DNA from: Leptofilum sp965223525
Lineage (GTDB): Bacteria > Chloroflexota > Anaerolineae > Promineifilales > Promineifilaceae
Length of the DNA: 64,000 nucleotides
Assembly: GCF_965223525.1 (NCBI RefSeq)
Contig: NZ_CBDCWX010000005.1
Location: 558,001-622,000, forward strand
Direction of reading: 5' to 3'
Below, piece after piece: positions 36,274 to 46,400 of this stretch. A model generated the notes under the pieces. That model was not told where the DNA came from, made no database searches, and saw nothing but the letters and a program-made list of their open reading frames with translations. The translations under genes and the position numbers were made by a program. Within the stretch, counting starts at the first letter, position 1. The number at the start of each line of letters is the position of its first letter.

Positions 36274-37133
36274 GCAAAATCAACGGCAAAACCCAACTCA
36301 CCGGCCTGATGGGTTGGCCAGTTTCCCACAGCTTTAGCCCGGCAATGCACAATGCCGCCGCTGAGTCGCTGGGGCTCAACTGGGCTTACGTGCCGCTGCC
36401 CGTGCCGCCAGACGGGGTGGCAGCGGCCGTTTCTGGCCTGGCCGCGCTGGGGTTTCGGGGGGTCAACGTCACCGTGCCGCACAAGCAAGCCGTCATACCC
36501 TTGATGGATGATCTGGAACCAGGCGCAGAGGCCATCGGCGCAGTGAATACAATTGTGGTGGGGGAAAACGGCCGTTTTACCGGGCACAATACCGACTGGT
36601 CTGGCTTTTTGGCTGATTTGCGGACACACGATGTGCAAATTGCCAATCGAGACTGTTTGTTGCTAGGCGCAGGCGGCTCGGCACGAGCGGCAGCTTACGG
36701 ACTGGCCAAATCCGGGGCGCGGGTACACGTTTTGGCGCGACGGGTTGCCCAAGCAAATAAGTTGGTGGCAGATTTACGGCCGTACCTATCCCACAGATTG
36801 CTCACCAGCTTACCGCTAGCCCAACTGCCAGAAGCTGCCGCCAGTACCACCGCCCCTCTCATCATCAACAGCACCCCGCTGGGCATGACCCCCAACGAAA
36901 CCACCACACCCTGGCCAGATGAACTGTCTTTCCCCCCAAATGCCGTCGTCTACGACCTGGTGTACACGCCCCGCCACACCCGCCTGATGCAGCAAGCCGA
37001 AGCGGCAGGTTGCCAAGCCATCAATGGATTAGGCATGTTGGTGCAGCAAGGAGCCAAAGCATTTGCTTTATGGACGGACCAACAGCCAGATACGGCGGTC
37101 ATGCGCCGCGCCATCGAGCAGTTTCATCCATAA
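36270..37133 (+). CDS. aroE: Shikimate dehydrogenase
   Basis: It reduces 3-dehydroshikimate to shikimate with NADPH. The 287-residue protein has the substrate site GWPVSHSFSPAMHN, the catalytic Lys in NVTVPHKQAV, NTDWSGF, and a nucleotide-binding LLGAGGSARAAAYGL. C-terminal GLGMLVQQGAKAF is also typical. Start and preceding stop overlap (ATGA). Confidence 0.93.
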   Translation: MSKINGKTQLTGLMGWPVSHSFSPAMHNAAAESLGLNWAYVPLPVPPDGVAAAVSGLAALGFRGVNVTVPHKQAVIPLMDDLEPGAEAIGAVNTIVVGENGRFTGHNTDWSGFLADLRTHDVQIANRDCLLLGAGGSARAAAYGLAKSGARVHVLARRVAQANKLVADLRPYLSHRLLTSLPLAQLPEAAASTTAPLIINSTPLGMTPNETTTPWPDELSFPPNAVVYDLVYTPRHTRLMQQAEAAGCQAINGLGMLVQQGAKAFALWTDQQPDTAVMRRAIEQFHP

Positions 37134-37143
37134 AGGATTTTCC

Positions 37144-38256
37144 ATGCCATTAAAACGACTTTTGGTGATAACGGCCGTCTTCTTTGCCACCCTTCTTAGC
37201 CTTACCAGGCTACTGCACACCGCTTCCGCCACGCCGCTGGTCACCACCTTGCTTTACGACAGCAGCCAAAGCAACACCCCCAGCGACCAAAATTTCAGCT
37301 ACCAGGCTCTCAACCCGCAGCCCCCGTTCACAACCCAAGCGACTCAAATCTACAGTGCCCCCATCACGGTACTCAACACTGCCAGTCAGCTAAATGATTA
37401 CGCAGGCTACACCGTGAACCAACCAGCCATGCCCGCCCTTGACCGAGATGCCGGCTACCAACTCCGCTTTGATATGCGCCTGATTTCCGAAGATCATTCT
37501 GGAAACAATAATCGGGCAGGTTTCAACGTTATTTTGCTAAGCGAGGATGTGTACGGTGTCGAAATGGCCTTCTGGGAAAATGAAATTTGGGTGCAGGAAG
37601 GCAACGGTGCCGACCTGTTTACTCAGGCCGAAGGAACTTTGTTTAACACGACCAACACCCTCACCAACTATGCACTGACGGTGATCAGCAACACCTACCT
37701 GCTGGCAGCCAACGGCATGCCGCTACTCAGTGGCAACTTACGCCAATACACCGATTGGGAGCCGCCTTCCATGATTTTGCCAGACCCATATGAACAGCCA
37801 AACCAACTCTTTTTGGGAGATGATACGTCATCGGCAGGGGCAGAAGTGTGGCTGGGAGATGTGGCTATTGAAACAGAGATCGCCCCGACCATTAGCGTGG
37901 AGCAAACGGCCGTTTCCCTACCAGAAGCCACTACCCAAACTACTTTCATCATTGACCTGAATACACAATCACCCATTACCGCCACGGTGCAGTATAGCCT
38001 CACGAGCGGAACGGCCGTTGCCGGAGAAGATTTCGTCGCCAGCAGCGGCACGCTCACCTTTACGCCCGGCAGCCTCAGTGAAAACGTTCAAATCACCCTG
38101 CTGCCAGATGACCTACCGGAACCAAACGAGACATTCAGTTTGCAGTTGTTCAATGCGGTAAATGGGGTCTTGGGGGTGGATACGGCCGTGTTCACCATTC
38201 AGGATGATGACGCCGCAGATTTCCTGCTTTTTCTGCCAGCAATTAGTAAACCGTAG
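37144..38256 (+). CDS. Secreted protein with Calx-beta domain
   Basis: 370 residues. A signal peptide (about 1-31, ending TASA) is followed by a lectin-like beta region with LRFDMRLISEDHSGNNNRAG and then a Calx-beta domain (about 255-355) with TSGTAVAGEDFVASSGTLTF and DDLPEPNETFSLQLF, a calcium-binding adhesion fold. The protein ends LLFLPAISKP, a short hydrophobic tail comparable with YLPMIISG near the N-terminus of the 47032 protein. AAAGGA precedes the ATG at 37144. It probably acts at the cell surface. Confidence 0.8.
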   Translation: MPLKRLLVITAVFFATLLSLTRLLHTASATPLVTTLLYDSSQSNTPSDQNFSYQALNPQPPFTTQATQIYSAPITVLNTASQLNDYAGYTVNQPAMPALDRDAGYQLRFDMRLISEDHSGNNNRAGFNVILLSEDVYGVEMAFWENEIWVQEGNGADLFTQAEGTLFNTTNTLTNYALTVISNTYLLAANGMPLLSGNLRQYTDWEPPSMILPDPYEQPNQLFLGDDTSSAGAEVWLGDVAIETEIAPTISVEQTAVSLPEATTQTTFIIDLNTQSPITATVQYSLTSGTAVAGEDFVASSGTLTFTPGSLSENVQITLLPDDLPEPNETFSLQLFNAVNGVLGVDTAVFTIQDDDAADFLLFLPAISKP

Positions 38257-39117
38257 TTACACTGGCGCCACCCGCAGATGCCATTGCCCTCGCGTGGCAA
38301 GCGCCACGTCTCGTGCCAGCGCCTGCGTACTTTCGTAACGATCTTCCGGCAGCTTGGCCAGTGCGCGGCCAATAATTTCATCCCACATGGCGGGCAATTC
38401 GGGAATTATGGCGCGAACGCTGGGAATAGGGGCATGGACATGTGCCGATGCGGTGCGCGCTGGCGAAGAGGCTCGGTATGGATGCCGCCCTGTCAAGATG
38501 AGGTACAAGATAACCCCAAGTGCGTAAATATCGGAACGGCCGTCTACTTGCAAACGTTGGGCTTGCTCCGGGCTCATATATTTCGGCGTTCCTACCAACA
38601 ATGTCCCCGTCATTCCCGTTTTGCGCTGCGTAAATTTAGCCAAGCCAAAATCTGTCAAAAACGCATCGTTTGTTTGGTTAAACATGATGTTGGAAGGCTT
38701 CACATCCCGATGCACAATCCCCAAAGCATGTGCCTCGTCTAAACCTTCGGCCAACCGCCCCATTAAGTCACACAACTCCTGACGATTCAGTCCGCGTCGC
38801 TTCAGGCGGCGTTTCAGCGAACCATTGGACATGTAGCGCATTACAATGTAAGGCTGAACGCCATGCAAACCAAAATCATAAATGGGCACAATGGTGGGAT
38901 GCTCCAGCGAAGCGATTGCCTCGGCTTCCTGATAGAAAAATTTTATAAACAGGGGGTCTTGTGTCAATTCATAAGCAAGAACTTTAATGGCAACTTCTCG
39001 CTTGATAAACGGGTCACGAGCCAGATAAACAGATGCCATCTCGCCTTTGCCCAACTCCTCAATGATTTTGTAGCGGCCAATTTTCGCCATTACTTTCTCT
39101 TCAACTGAATCAACCAT
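38257..39117 (-). CDS. Ser/Thr protein kinase (Hanks type)
   Basis: 286 residues, almost a bare kinase domain. Glycine loop LGKGEMASVY, catalytic Lys in VAIKVL, HRDVKPSN, DFGLAKF, and SPEQ are present. There is no membrane segment or sensor domain, unlike PknB. It converges with the Calx-beta gene, the two stops abutting. The ATG at 39117 has AGGA five bases upstream; the ATG at 39090 is possible. Its lobe sequences are very like those of the kinase at 39741. Confidence 0.9.
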   Translation of the reverse strand: MVDSVEEKVMAKIGRYKIIEELGKGEMASVYLARDPFIKREVAIKVLAYELTQDPLFIKFFYQEAEAIASLEHPTIVPIYDFGLHGVQPYIVMRYMSNGSLKRRLKRRGLNRQELCDLMGRLAEGLDEAHALGIVHRDVKPSNIMFNQTNDAFLTDFGLAKFTQRKTGMTGTLLVGTPKYMSPEQAQRLQVDGRSDIYALGVILYLILTGRHPYRASSPARTASAHVHAPIPSVRAIIPELPAMWDEIIGRALAKLPEDRYESTQALARDVALATRGQWHLRVAPV

Positions 39118-39297
39118 GTCATCCTACCAAATCAACACACTTACCGATATAGGACATTCTTCCAAAAACAGCGGCTGTTGTTACTTTGTCAGATCATTAT
39201 CAGCTATCTGGCAGGTTTGCCGATGCAACATCTTGTATGCTAGCGGTGGAGCAATGTCTGAACGCGTTTTGTTTCTTGACAAACCCGGAGGTGCGTG

Positions 39298-39492
39298 ATG
39301 AACTTAACCCTAAACACCATGTTGGTTCTGTGGGGCGCAGGCATCATGATGAGCGTCTTGCTTTTTTGGGGTGCCTTACGCTTGGCTTTATCCACCTGTG
39401 ATGCCGATAATATGACGCGCGGATTGGCAGCGTTGTTTTGTCTTCTTCTGCTGCTAGCGGGTCTGGCCTTAGGCGTTATGTTCACTGTGTAA
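39298..39492 (+). CDS. Small hydrophobic membrane protein
   Basis: 64 residues with two membrane helices (about 8-28 and 43-62) and a short loop containing TCDADN. GGAGG lies six bases before the ATG, which strongly supports translation. No family is recognised. It stands between two Ser/Thr kinase genes. The 248-bp gap after it shows no further gene. Confidence 0.65.
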   Translation: MNLTLNTMLVLWGAGIMMSVLLFWGALRLALSTCDADNMTRGLAALFCLLLLLAGLALGVMFTV

Positions 39493-39740
39493 AAGCGGGA
39501 AATCTTTTGAAAATAAGTAGAGCCATTTTTCCCGCTTTTACCCAAGTAATCGGCCAAAATCACTATATGCTAATTTTAAAACCTTTTTGCCGATTACACA
39601 GCATCCCTGCATAAAAAATGCGTGTATACTGCTTAAGCTACAGGCAGTAGCTTTTATTCTTTGTTACAATTGCATTTGTCTGCGAATTCGAGCGCTTACG
39701 TCCAGTATGCCCGTATCTCTAAAGGCGATTTGTCTTTTTC

Positions 39741-42700
39741 ATGAGCTTATCGAATCCCGAATCTCTACCTAGCAAGATTGGCCGGTATGAAATTGAATCA
39801 TTGCTAGGCCGTGGTGGTATGGCGGTGGTTTATCTGGCCTTCGATCCATTTATGGATCGACCAGTTGCGATAAAGGTATTGCTCAAAGATCGCAGTTTTG
39901 ATGAAAACCTGCGCTCTCGCTTTAAGCGAGAAAGCCGCATGGTGGCCTCGCTGAATCACCCTGCCATTGTGCCAGTGTATGATTTTGGCGAAGAAGATGA
40001 GCAGCCCTATTTGGTAATGCGCTATATGGAAGGTGGCTCCTTGCGTGAAAAGCTGCGCGACGCCCCACTTACGCTCCAGGAAGTGGCCACCATTCTAAGC
40101 CAAATTGCCCCTGCACTAGACACAACCCACGCCCACAACATCATTCACCGCGACCTGAAACCGTCCAACATATTATTTGACGCGCAAGGCAAAGCATATT
40201 TGGCTGACTTTGGGCTGGCTAAGTTTGCTGAGGGTACCTACACCACACTCACCCGCAACGACGGTATGGTGGGTACGCCAGCCTACATGAGCCCAGAGCA
40301 GATTCGCGCCCAACCGCACCTGGACGGCCGTACCGACGTTTACGCTCTCGGTGTCATTTTGTTTGAGATGCTGGCCGGGCAGCTGCCATTTTCAGCGAAC
40401 GGCCGTCTCCCTATCGCCCTCATGCACCTGTCTGACCCCGTCCCGGCTGTGCATACGCTGAATCTTAGCCTGCCTGAATCAATCAGCCCCATTATTGCCC
40501 GCGCCATGGCCAAAAAGCGAGAAGACCGCTTTGCCAAAGCGTCTGACCTCACGGCACCCTTTGCAGAAGCAGCTCAGGTTGAGGCACCATCGCCAATCCA
40601 GTTTGCCAACGCCCCACCCATCATTTTGCAGCCAGACTCAGAAAGTGGTAGCTCCACCTGGAGCAGCTTTGCTGACAGCAGCGAAAACCAGCCCGCCATG
40701 CCAGAGTGGCTACAGCGGTGGCTAGCAGATTACGGTGCCAAGCAAGATATTGGCCGGTCGCGTACGCGCGGCACGTTGGAAGATCGGATGCGGGTGGGGG
40801 AGGTGCAGACGGCTGGTGGTTTGCATCTGCTGCTGGCCATTGTGTCTGATGGCGGCAGCAGCCAGCAACATGGGCATTTAGCGGCAGAGCTGGTTGTCAA
40901 TGAACTATTTAGCCAGATTGAGCAGGCGGAAACGGCCGTTTCCAGCGACATCCCAGAGATGCTGCACCACGCTTTACAGCAAACCAATCGTATCCTCTTT
41001 TCAATGGCCTGGCAGCACCGGGAATCGCTGGTGATGCAATCCATGGTGGCGTTGGTTGCCATCTATGAAAACCGCTTGTTTATGGCCCATGTGGGCAATG
41101 GCCGTATTTTCTTGCTGAGAAACCGGAAACTGCATCAGCTAAATCGCCCCGCACCGCCAGCCACGCTACCCGCCAATGGGCAAATTGGTAATGGCAATGG
41201 TCAGACCAGCCACAGCAGCGCTATCGGTTTGCAGCCAGAACTCACGGTTGATTTATGCTTGTACCTAAAAAGCAGCGAAAGCGAAGTAGATGCGCGCCAA
41301 AATCAGGGCTTGCCGCTGCAGGCCAATGACCGCCTGCTGCTTTGCTCCGATGGCTTACTGCCGCCCCATCAGCGGCGGTGGCGGCGGCGGTTCCGGCGCG
41401 TGCTGGCTGAAAACCCGCCAGCCGAGGCCGCTAAAATTTTGGTGCAGGACGCCGTGAATCGGCAGGTGGCCGACAATGTAACGGCCGTTGTGTTACAAGC
41501 ACCCGGCACACAACTGCACATCCCCATCCACCTGAGACGGCCGTTCCAAATGGCGACGGCCACTGTGGGCACCATTGCGTTGATCGCGCTGCTGCTCATC
41601 ATGTCTAGCCGCCCACAGCCCGCAGGCGTATTTGTACCGCCCGGCACAGCCACCCAAATTGCCCAAATTATTAGCGGCCTGACGGCAACGGCCGTTAGTA
41701 ACCCGGCTCAGGCAGCCATCCCGACCCAAATACCACCCCTCATTGCCCCAGAACAAGTACCTGATCCTGGCTTTGCCGTCATCTTTGCCGCCGGGGAAGG
41801 GGCGCAGTTTCGGCCCAGCGGCAGCGCAGAATGGCAAGCAGCCCGCGCAGGCGATCTGGTGCAAATTGGGGCCGATGCCGCCATCCGCTCCGGGGGCGAC
41901 CGCATGGGCGTAGTGCTTTCGGATGGGGCAGAGCTTTATTTGGCCTCAGAAGCGGAGCTGATGCTTAACGGCGTTTACCAAAATGAGAGTGATAATGCGA
42001 CAACCCAGGTTGCTTTGGCAAACGGCCGTTTGCTCATCCATTATAAAAATGCAGACCCGCATGATTTTGAACTACTGGTTCCCACGGAAGCAATGGCCTT
42101 ACTGTCCACTGATCACAATGTCGCTGGGGTGATTTATGATGCGGAAACGGCCGTGCTAGAGTTAGATTGCTTCACTGGCAGTTGCCTGCTACGGAACAAC
42201 CAGAACCGCCAGGTGCGCCTCTCGGCTGGGCGGTTTGGCTCCACAGAAGGAACAGAACTCACCGTGTTTAGCTCGGCTCGCCAAACGCTTTATTGCGATT
42301 TGGCACCTACTTTGCTGGCCTGCCCTACGCCCACGCCAGCGCCAACCCAAACGCTGCCCCCCATTGTGGAAACAGTCATTGCCGCCACGGAAACAGCCAA
42401 TGCCCAAACTGCCACACCGCTGCCTAGCCTAACGCCATCCATCACGCCCACGCCATCGCCCACCTCATCGGTCACGCCGCTGCCAACCATCACCCCACAG
42501 CCTGGTGCCACCAATTCACAACCAGGTGCCACCAGCAGCGCCACACCGCCACCAAATCCAACCAGTGCGCCCACAGTCAGCGCAACGCCGCTGCCACCTA
42601 CAGCAACACCTGTGCCCAGCAGTACACCAAGTAACACACCGCTACCCACCGACACAAAAACACCATTGCCGTCTCCAACTGCAACGGTCAAATTTACGGC

Positions 42701-42746
42701 CAGCCCGCCGCCAACCTTTACCCCAACCAAAGACCCAAATACGTAA
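39741..42746 (+). CDS. Ser/Thr kinase fused to a PP2C-like phosphatase and a FecR-like extracellular domain
   Basis: 1001 residues. Kinase domain (about 14-265): K45 in VAIKVLL, D138 in HRDLKPSN, D156 in DFG. A PP2C-like domain follows (about 330-595): IVSDGGSSQQ, HVGNGRIFLL, LLCSDGLL and DNVTAVVL. One usual acidic position is Asn in HVGN, so activity is uncertain. A membrane helix (about 610-630) leads to an outer FecR-like beta domain (about 680-850) and a Pro/Thr-rich tail. Kinase and opposing phosphatase in one chain suggest self-resetting signalling across the envelope. Confidence 0.85.
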   Translation: MSLSNPESLPSKIGRYEIESLLGRGGMAVVYLAFDPFMDRPVAIKVLLKDRSFDENLRSRFKRESRMVASLNHPAIVPVYDFGEEDEQPYLVMRYMEGGSLREKLRDAPLTLQEVATILSQIAPALDTTHAHNIIHRDLKPSNILFDAQGKAYLADFGLAKFAEGTYTTLTRNDGMVGTPAYMSPEQIRAQPHLDGRTDVYALGVILFEMLAGQLPFSANGRLPIALMHLSDPVPAVHTLNLSLPESISPIIARAMAKKREDRFAKASDLTAPFAEAAQVEAPSPIQFANAPPIILQPDSESGSSTWSSFADSSENQPAMPEWLQRWLADYGAKQDIGRSRTRGTLEDRMRVGEVQTAGGLHLLLAIVSDGGSSQQHGHLAAELVVNELFSQIEQAETAVSSDIPEMLHHALQQTNRILFSMAWQHRESLVMQSMVALVAIYENRLFMAHVGNGRIFLLRNRKLHQLNRPAPPATLPANGQIGNGNGQTSHSSAIGLQPELTVDLCLYLKSSESEVDARQNQGLPLQANDRLLLCSDGLLPPHQRRWRRRFRRVLAENPPAEAAKILVQDAVNRQVADNVTAVVLQAPGTQLHIPIHLRRPFQMATATVGTIALIALLLIMSSRPQPAGVFVPPGTATQIAQIISGLTATAVSNPAQAAIPTQIPPLIAPEQVPDPGFAVIFAAGEGAQFRPSGSAEWQAARAGDLVQIGADAAIRSGGDRMGVVLSDGAELYLASEAELMLNGVYQNESDNATTQVALANGRLLIHYKNADPHDFELLVPTEAMALLSTDHNVAGVIYDAETAVLELDCFTGSCLLRNNQNRQVRLSAGRFGSTEGTELTVFSSARQTLYCDLAPTLLACPTPTPAPTQTLPPIVETVIAATETANAQTATPLPSLTPSITPTPSPTSSVTPLPTITPQPGATNSQPGATSSATPPPNPTSAPTVSATPLPPTATPVPSSTPSNTPLPTDTKTPLPSPTATVKFTASPPPTFTPTKDPNT

Positions 42747-42765
42747 TGACTCATGTTACGCAGCG

Positions 42766-42839
42766 AGATTTCAAAAGTCTCGTATCTCTCTGGCAAATAG
42801 CGGGACTACCTGCAAGACTTTTGAAATCTTTTCACTTTC
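42766..42839. repeat. 74-bp inverted-repeat element
   Basis: AGATTTCAAAAGTCT (42766-42780) and AGACTTTTGAAATCT (42825-42839) are perfect 15-bp arms around a 44-base loop. It fills the gap between the kinase-phosphatase and GNAT genes. It may be a small mobile repeat or a terminator (TTTTC follows). Confidence 0.7.
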
Positions 42840-42855
42840 TCATTTGAGGCGCAAA

Positions 42856-43407
42856 ATGGTAACAAAACCAATCCTAACTGGGGAACGCATTGTTTTGCGC
42901 CCGATCACCGTTGATGATGCAGCCGCTATGTTTGCCAGCTTATCGGATGAAGAAAGCATGCGTCTGACGGGTACGCAACAAACATTTAGTTTTGAGCAGG
43001 TGCAGCAGCATTGCCAGCGCGTGTCGCAAGCGGATGACCGAGTAGATTATGCGATTACGTTGAAGGATGATCCAGCTTACTTGGGTGAAGTGGTACTTAA
43101 CGAGATTGATTGGCAAAATCGTTCGGCCAGCTTTCGCATTGCGCTGGCCAGCGAAACTTTGTTTGGCAAAGGATATGGCACAGAAGCGACCCAACTCATT
43201 GTCACCTTTGGCTTTCACACGCTCAGGCTGCATCGCATTGAGCTGGAAGTATACGATTTCAATCCTAGAGCGCAGCACGTTTACGAAAAAGTGGGCTTTG
43301 TGCGCGAGGGAATGCGGCGAGATGTGTTATTGTGGAACGGCCGTTACCAAAGCGCTATCATCATGAGCATCCTGGAAGATGAATACGCCGACAAAGAAAT
43401 GTGTTGA
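42856..43407 (+). CDS. GNAT-family N-acetyltransferase (RimJ/RimL-like)
   Basis: 183 residues. The N-terminus TGERIVLRPITVDDAAAMF, the acetyl-CoA loop LFGKGYGTEATQLIV and C-terminal LHRIELEVYDFNPRAQHVYEKVGF are those of ribosomal-protein or small-molecule acetyltransferases of the RimJ/RimL type. GAGG precedes the ATG at 42856. A longer frame from 42505 would overlap the kinase gene and is rejected. The stop lies in a small hairpin (43406-43422). Confidence 0.88.
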   Translation: MVTKPILTGERIVLRPITVDDAAAMFASLSDEESMRLTGTQQTFSFEQVQQHCQRVSQADDRVDYAITLKDDPAYLGEVVLNEIDWQNRSASFRIALASETLFGKGYGTEATQLIVTFGFHTLRLHRIELEVYDFNPRAQHVYEKVGFVREGMRRDVLLWNGRYQSAIIMSILEDEYADKEMC

Positions 43408-43422
43408 GGACTGGCAGTCCTC
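43406..43422. terminator. Short hairpin between convergent genes
   Basis: GAGGACT (43406-43412) and AGTCCTC (43416-43422) pair perfectly around a 3-base loop, overlapping the GNAT stop codon. No T run, so its effect is uncertain. Confidence 0.4.
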
Positions 43423-43440
43423 CGCCGCATAAGAGCTAGA

Positions 43441-46400
43441 CTATTCAGAAAGTTGCTGGCACAACTGCTCACCTCTGGCAACCAGGGCAGTGGCATGAAT
43501 GCTTTCGGCTAATTCCGTACCTTCCGTGGCCAAGGATTGTGCTTCAGACGGCCGTTCCAAATCCAGCAAAAGCTCCCCGTTGACAATGAGTAAGTAAGCC
43601 AGCGTGTATTTTGCCTTAAGCCGACGCGCCAGCGGAATGGCACGTTCAAAGATGGGTATCGCTGCCTGCCAATCGCCACGCACCTTGTACAAAACAGCCA
43701 AATTGCCCAGATGCCCCACAAGCCCTTCGGGATGGTTGATTGCCTCAGCAATTTGCACCGCTTCTCTGAAGCTGGATTCAGCTAAATCATATTGCTTCTG
43801 ATGGACATAGACATTGCCCAAGTTGCTCAAATTGTTGGCAATTTCCGCCTGAACCCCTAGCTCTCGATTGATTTTTAGCGCTCGTTGATAATAGTCGGTA
43901 GCTTTAGCGTAGCGCGACTGTCGTTTATACACAATGCCAATGCTGTTCAGGCTTAAACTGACGGCGCGGCGCAGCCCCATCTTTTCAGTCAGGGTCAATG
44001 CTTCTTGAAAACAGCTCAACGCATCGTCATTTTTGCCTTGCTGCAAGTAGATACGCCCCATGCTGTGTAAGGTGCGGGCAGTCCCGTCCCGATGATTGAT
44101 TTTCTGGTTGATGTCCAGGGCTTGCTGGAAATGATCCAACGCCTGATTGGCATCACTTTGGGCAGTGTAAATATTGCCCATGTCCAGCAGCACCTTGGCT
44201 TGCTGCACAATGTTGCCCAATTCGCGGCTAAGCACCAGGGCTTGCTGATGCTGTGCCAGAGCTAGATCAAAGTTGCCCTGTAGATATTCTAGATGACCTA
44301 GCAGGTTGCTGAGCTGGGCTTGTCGGGCTGTATTGCCCGTGTCGGTGAAATAGGCAACGGCCGTTTCATACGCAGCCATCGCCGCTTCATACTCTCCCTT
44401 AAGCAGATGCAGTTCACCCAAAATGATCTGCGCCCGCATGGCTAACGCTTGGGTTGGCTGCTGGCTGCCCAGTGCCAGCAATTTTTGGGCAGTGGCGGTG
44501 GCTTCTGGATATCGTGCCTGGCGCGTATAAATGATGGCGAGCTTTTCCAGCAAAGCACCATGAAAATCGGGCTTTGCGTCCGCCACGGGGATTTGTTTTA
44601 AGGTTTGGTTGAGCAGCGTTTCCAACTCTGGCAGGTTGCCTGTTAAGCTGTAGTAGGTAGCTAAACTTTCCAGACTATTTTGCAGGCTGTCCCAAGCGCG
44701 ATGAGCCACGGCCGTATGCCATGCCAGATGAATATTATCTACTTCATGCCTGATTTGGGCGACGGCCGTTGGCGACTGTTCACCAACAAGCATCACTTCC
44801 TGGCTTGCGAGAAAAGATAAATAGTAGTGGCTGTGCTGCTGGGCAATGGAGCGTGGAGCATTGGTTAGCTGTTGGGTAGTAAATTGGCGTAAGAGCTCGT
44901 GCAGGGTGTAACGGCCGTTTGGCTGCCACTGAAGCAAGGATCGATCCAGCAAAGTGGCTAAATCCAGCATCGAGAGATCCGGCACAATGATCAGGGCTGC
45001 ATCCAACGAAAAGCTGCCGGCAAAGTGGGTAAGCTGCGCCAGGATGGTTTGTAGACGGGTGGGCAACATTTGCCACGATTGGTTTAGCACGGCGCGAATG
45101 CTCTGGTGCCGCTCTGGAAAATCGTCCAGCGGCGAGGCTAAAAAGTCGAGGCTTTTTTGCGTTTCACGCAGGATAGTGGGGCAGTCCATCAGGCGCGTCC
45201 AAGCGGCGGCCAGCTCCAAAGCCAGCGGCAGCCCATCCACCAGACGACACAGTTCCAGAACGGCCGTTAAATCCTCGTCCCGCCACTGAAAATAGGGGGC
45301 AACGCGCCGCGCACTGCGCTGGAAAAAGCGCACCGCTTCTGACGATTCGCCCTGACTATAATCGAGTCCGCCGATGATTTGTCGCCATTCGGCATGCAGA
45401 TTTAGCGGCTGCCGCGAGGTGACCAATAGCTGCACCTGTGGTGCCTGGGCAACGATCTCGCCCAGCAAAGCTGCACCAGGCAAAATCTGCTCAAAATTGT
45501 CACAGACCAATAAAATTGCTTTGTCTTGCAAATAAGTGAGCAACTGCTGCTTGGGCGGCATCTGCTCGGTTAGCCGGATGCCCAGGCTTTGGGTAATCAT
45601 CGTCACCAGCATGGCCTCGTCGGTTACGGCTGCCAGCGGAATGAAGTAGGCACCATCTTTGAACCGCTGCGGAGCGTGGGCTAAAACCTGCCCTACCTGA
45701 ATGCTCAAGCGGGTTTTCCCCACGCCACCAGAACCAATGAGCGTTAGCAGCCGACAGCTGGCGTCGGCTAGCTGGGTCATGATTTGGGCAACTATTTCCT
45801 GACGACCTATGAAAGGGGTAAGCTGAGCGGGGAAGCCGTAGATGATGGTGCTGGGGGATACGGCCGTTTGAAAGCGATCCTCTTTTATTTGCTGCCAAAG
45901 CTGGGTGGTTTCGGCCGATGGCTCCACAGCCAACTCCTGCATTAACAAAGTACGGCAGCTTTCATACTGAGCCAGGGCTTTGCTGCGCTGATCTTGCAGC
46001 ATGTACAGCTGCATCAATTGTCGGTGCGCCGATTCACGCCAGGGAGCTAGACTCACCTGCTGGTTGGCATACCGCTGTGCCTGCCCATAGTCGCCTTGCT
46101 GGGTAAAAGTCAGGGCCAGTTTGTCTAGCAGTTCCAACATCTGCTGCTGGTGCTGCTCTCGCTGCATGATGAGCCATTCTTCAAAAGGAAAAGCATCTTT
46201 AACGTTAAACCCTGCCAGCAGATCGCCCTGGTAAAGCGCGGCAGCCTGCTGCATCTGCGCCAGGCAGTGGGTGCAGCTTTGCAAACTGGTGTGGGCATGG
46301 GTTTCGATGGCCTGCAGATGGTGCTGAAAGTGGGTTACGTCGAGAGAAACGGCCGTTCCGTTTAGCTGAACAGTCTGACGCGTCGTTGTGAATAAATCTT

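Noticed and set aside
42290..42796. Gly/Val-rich 168-codon minus-strand frame
   Set aside because: It is the antisense of the Pro/Thr-rich tail of the kinase-phosphatase gene; codon pattern of the repeat explains it.
43406..43422. Short hairpin as a strong terminator
   Set aside because: Kept only as a low-confidence feature because no T run follows on either strand.
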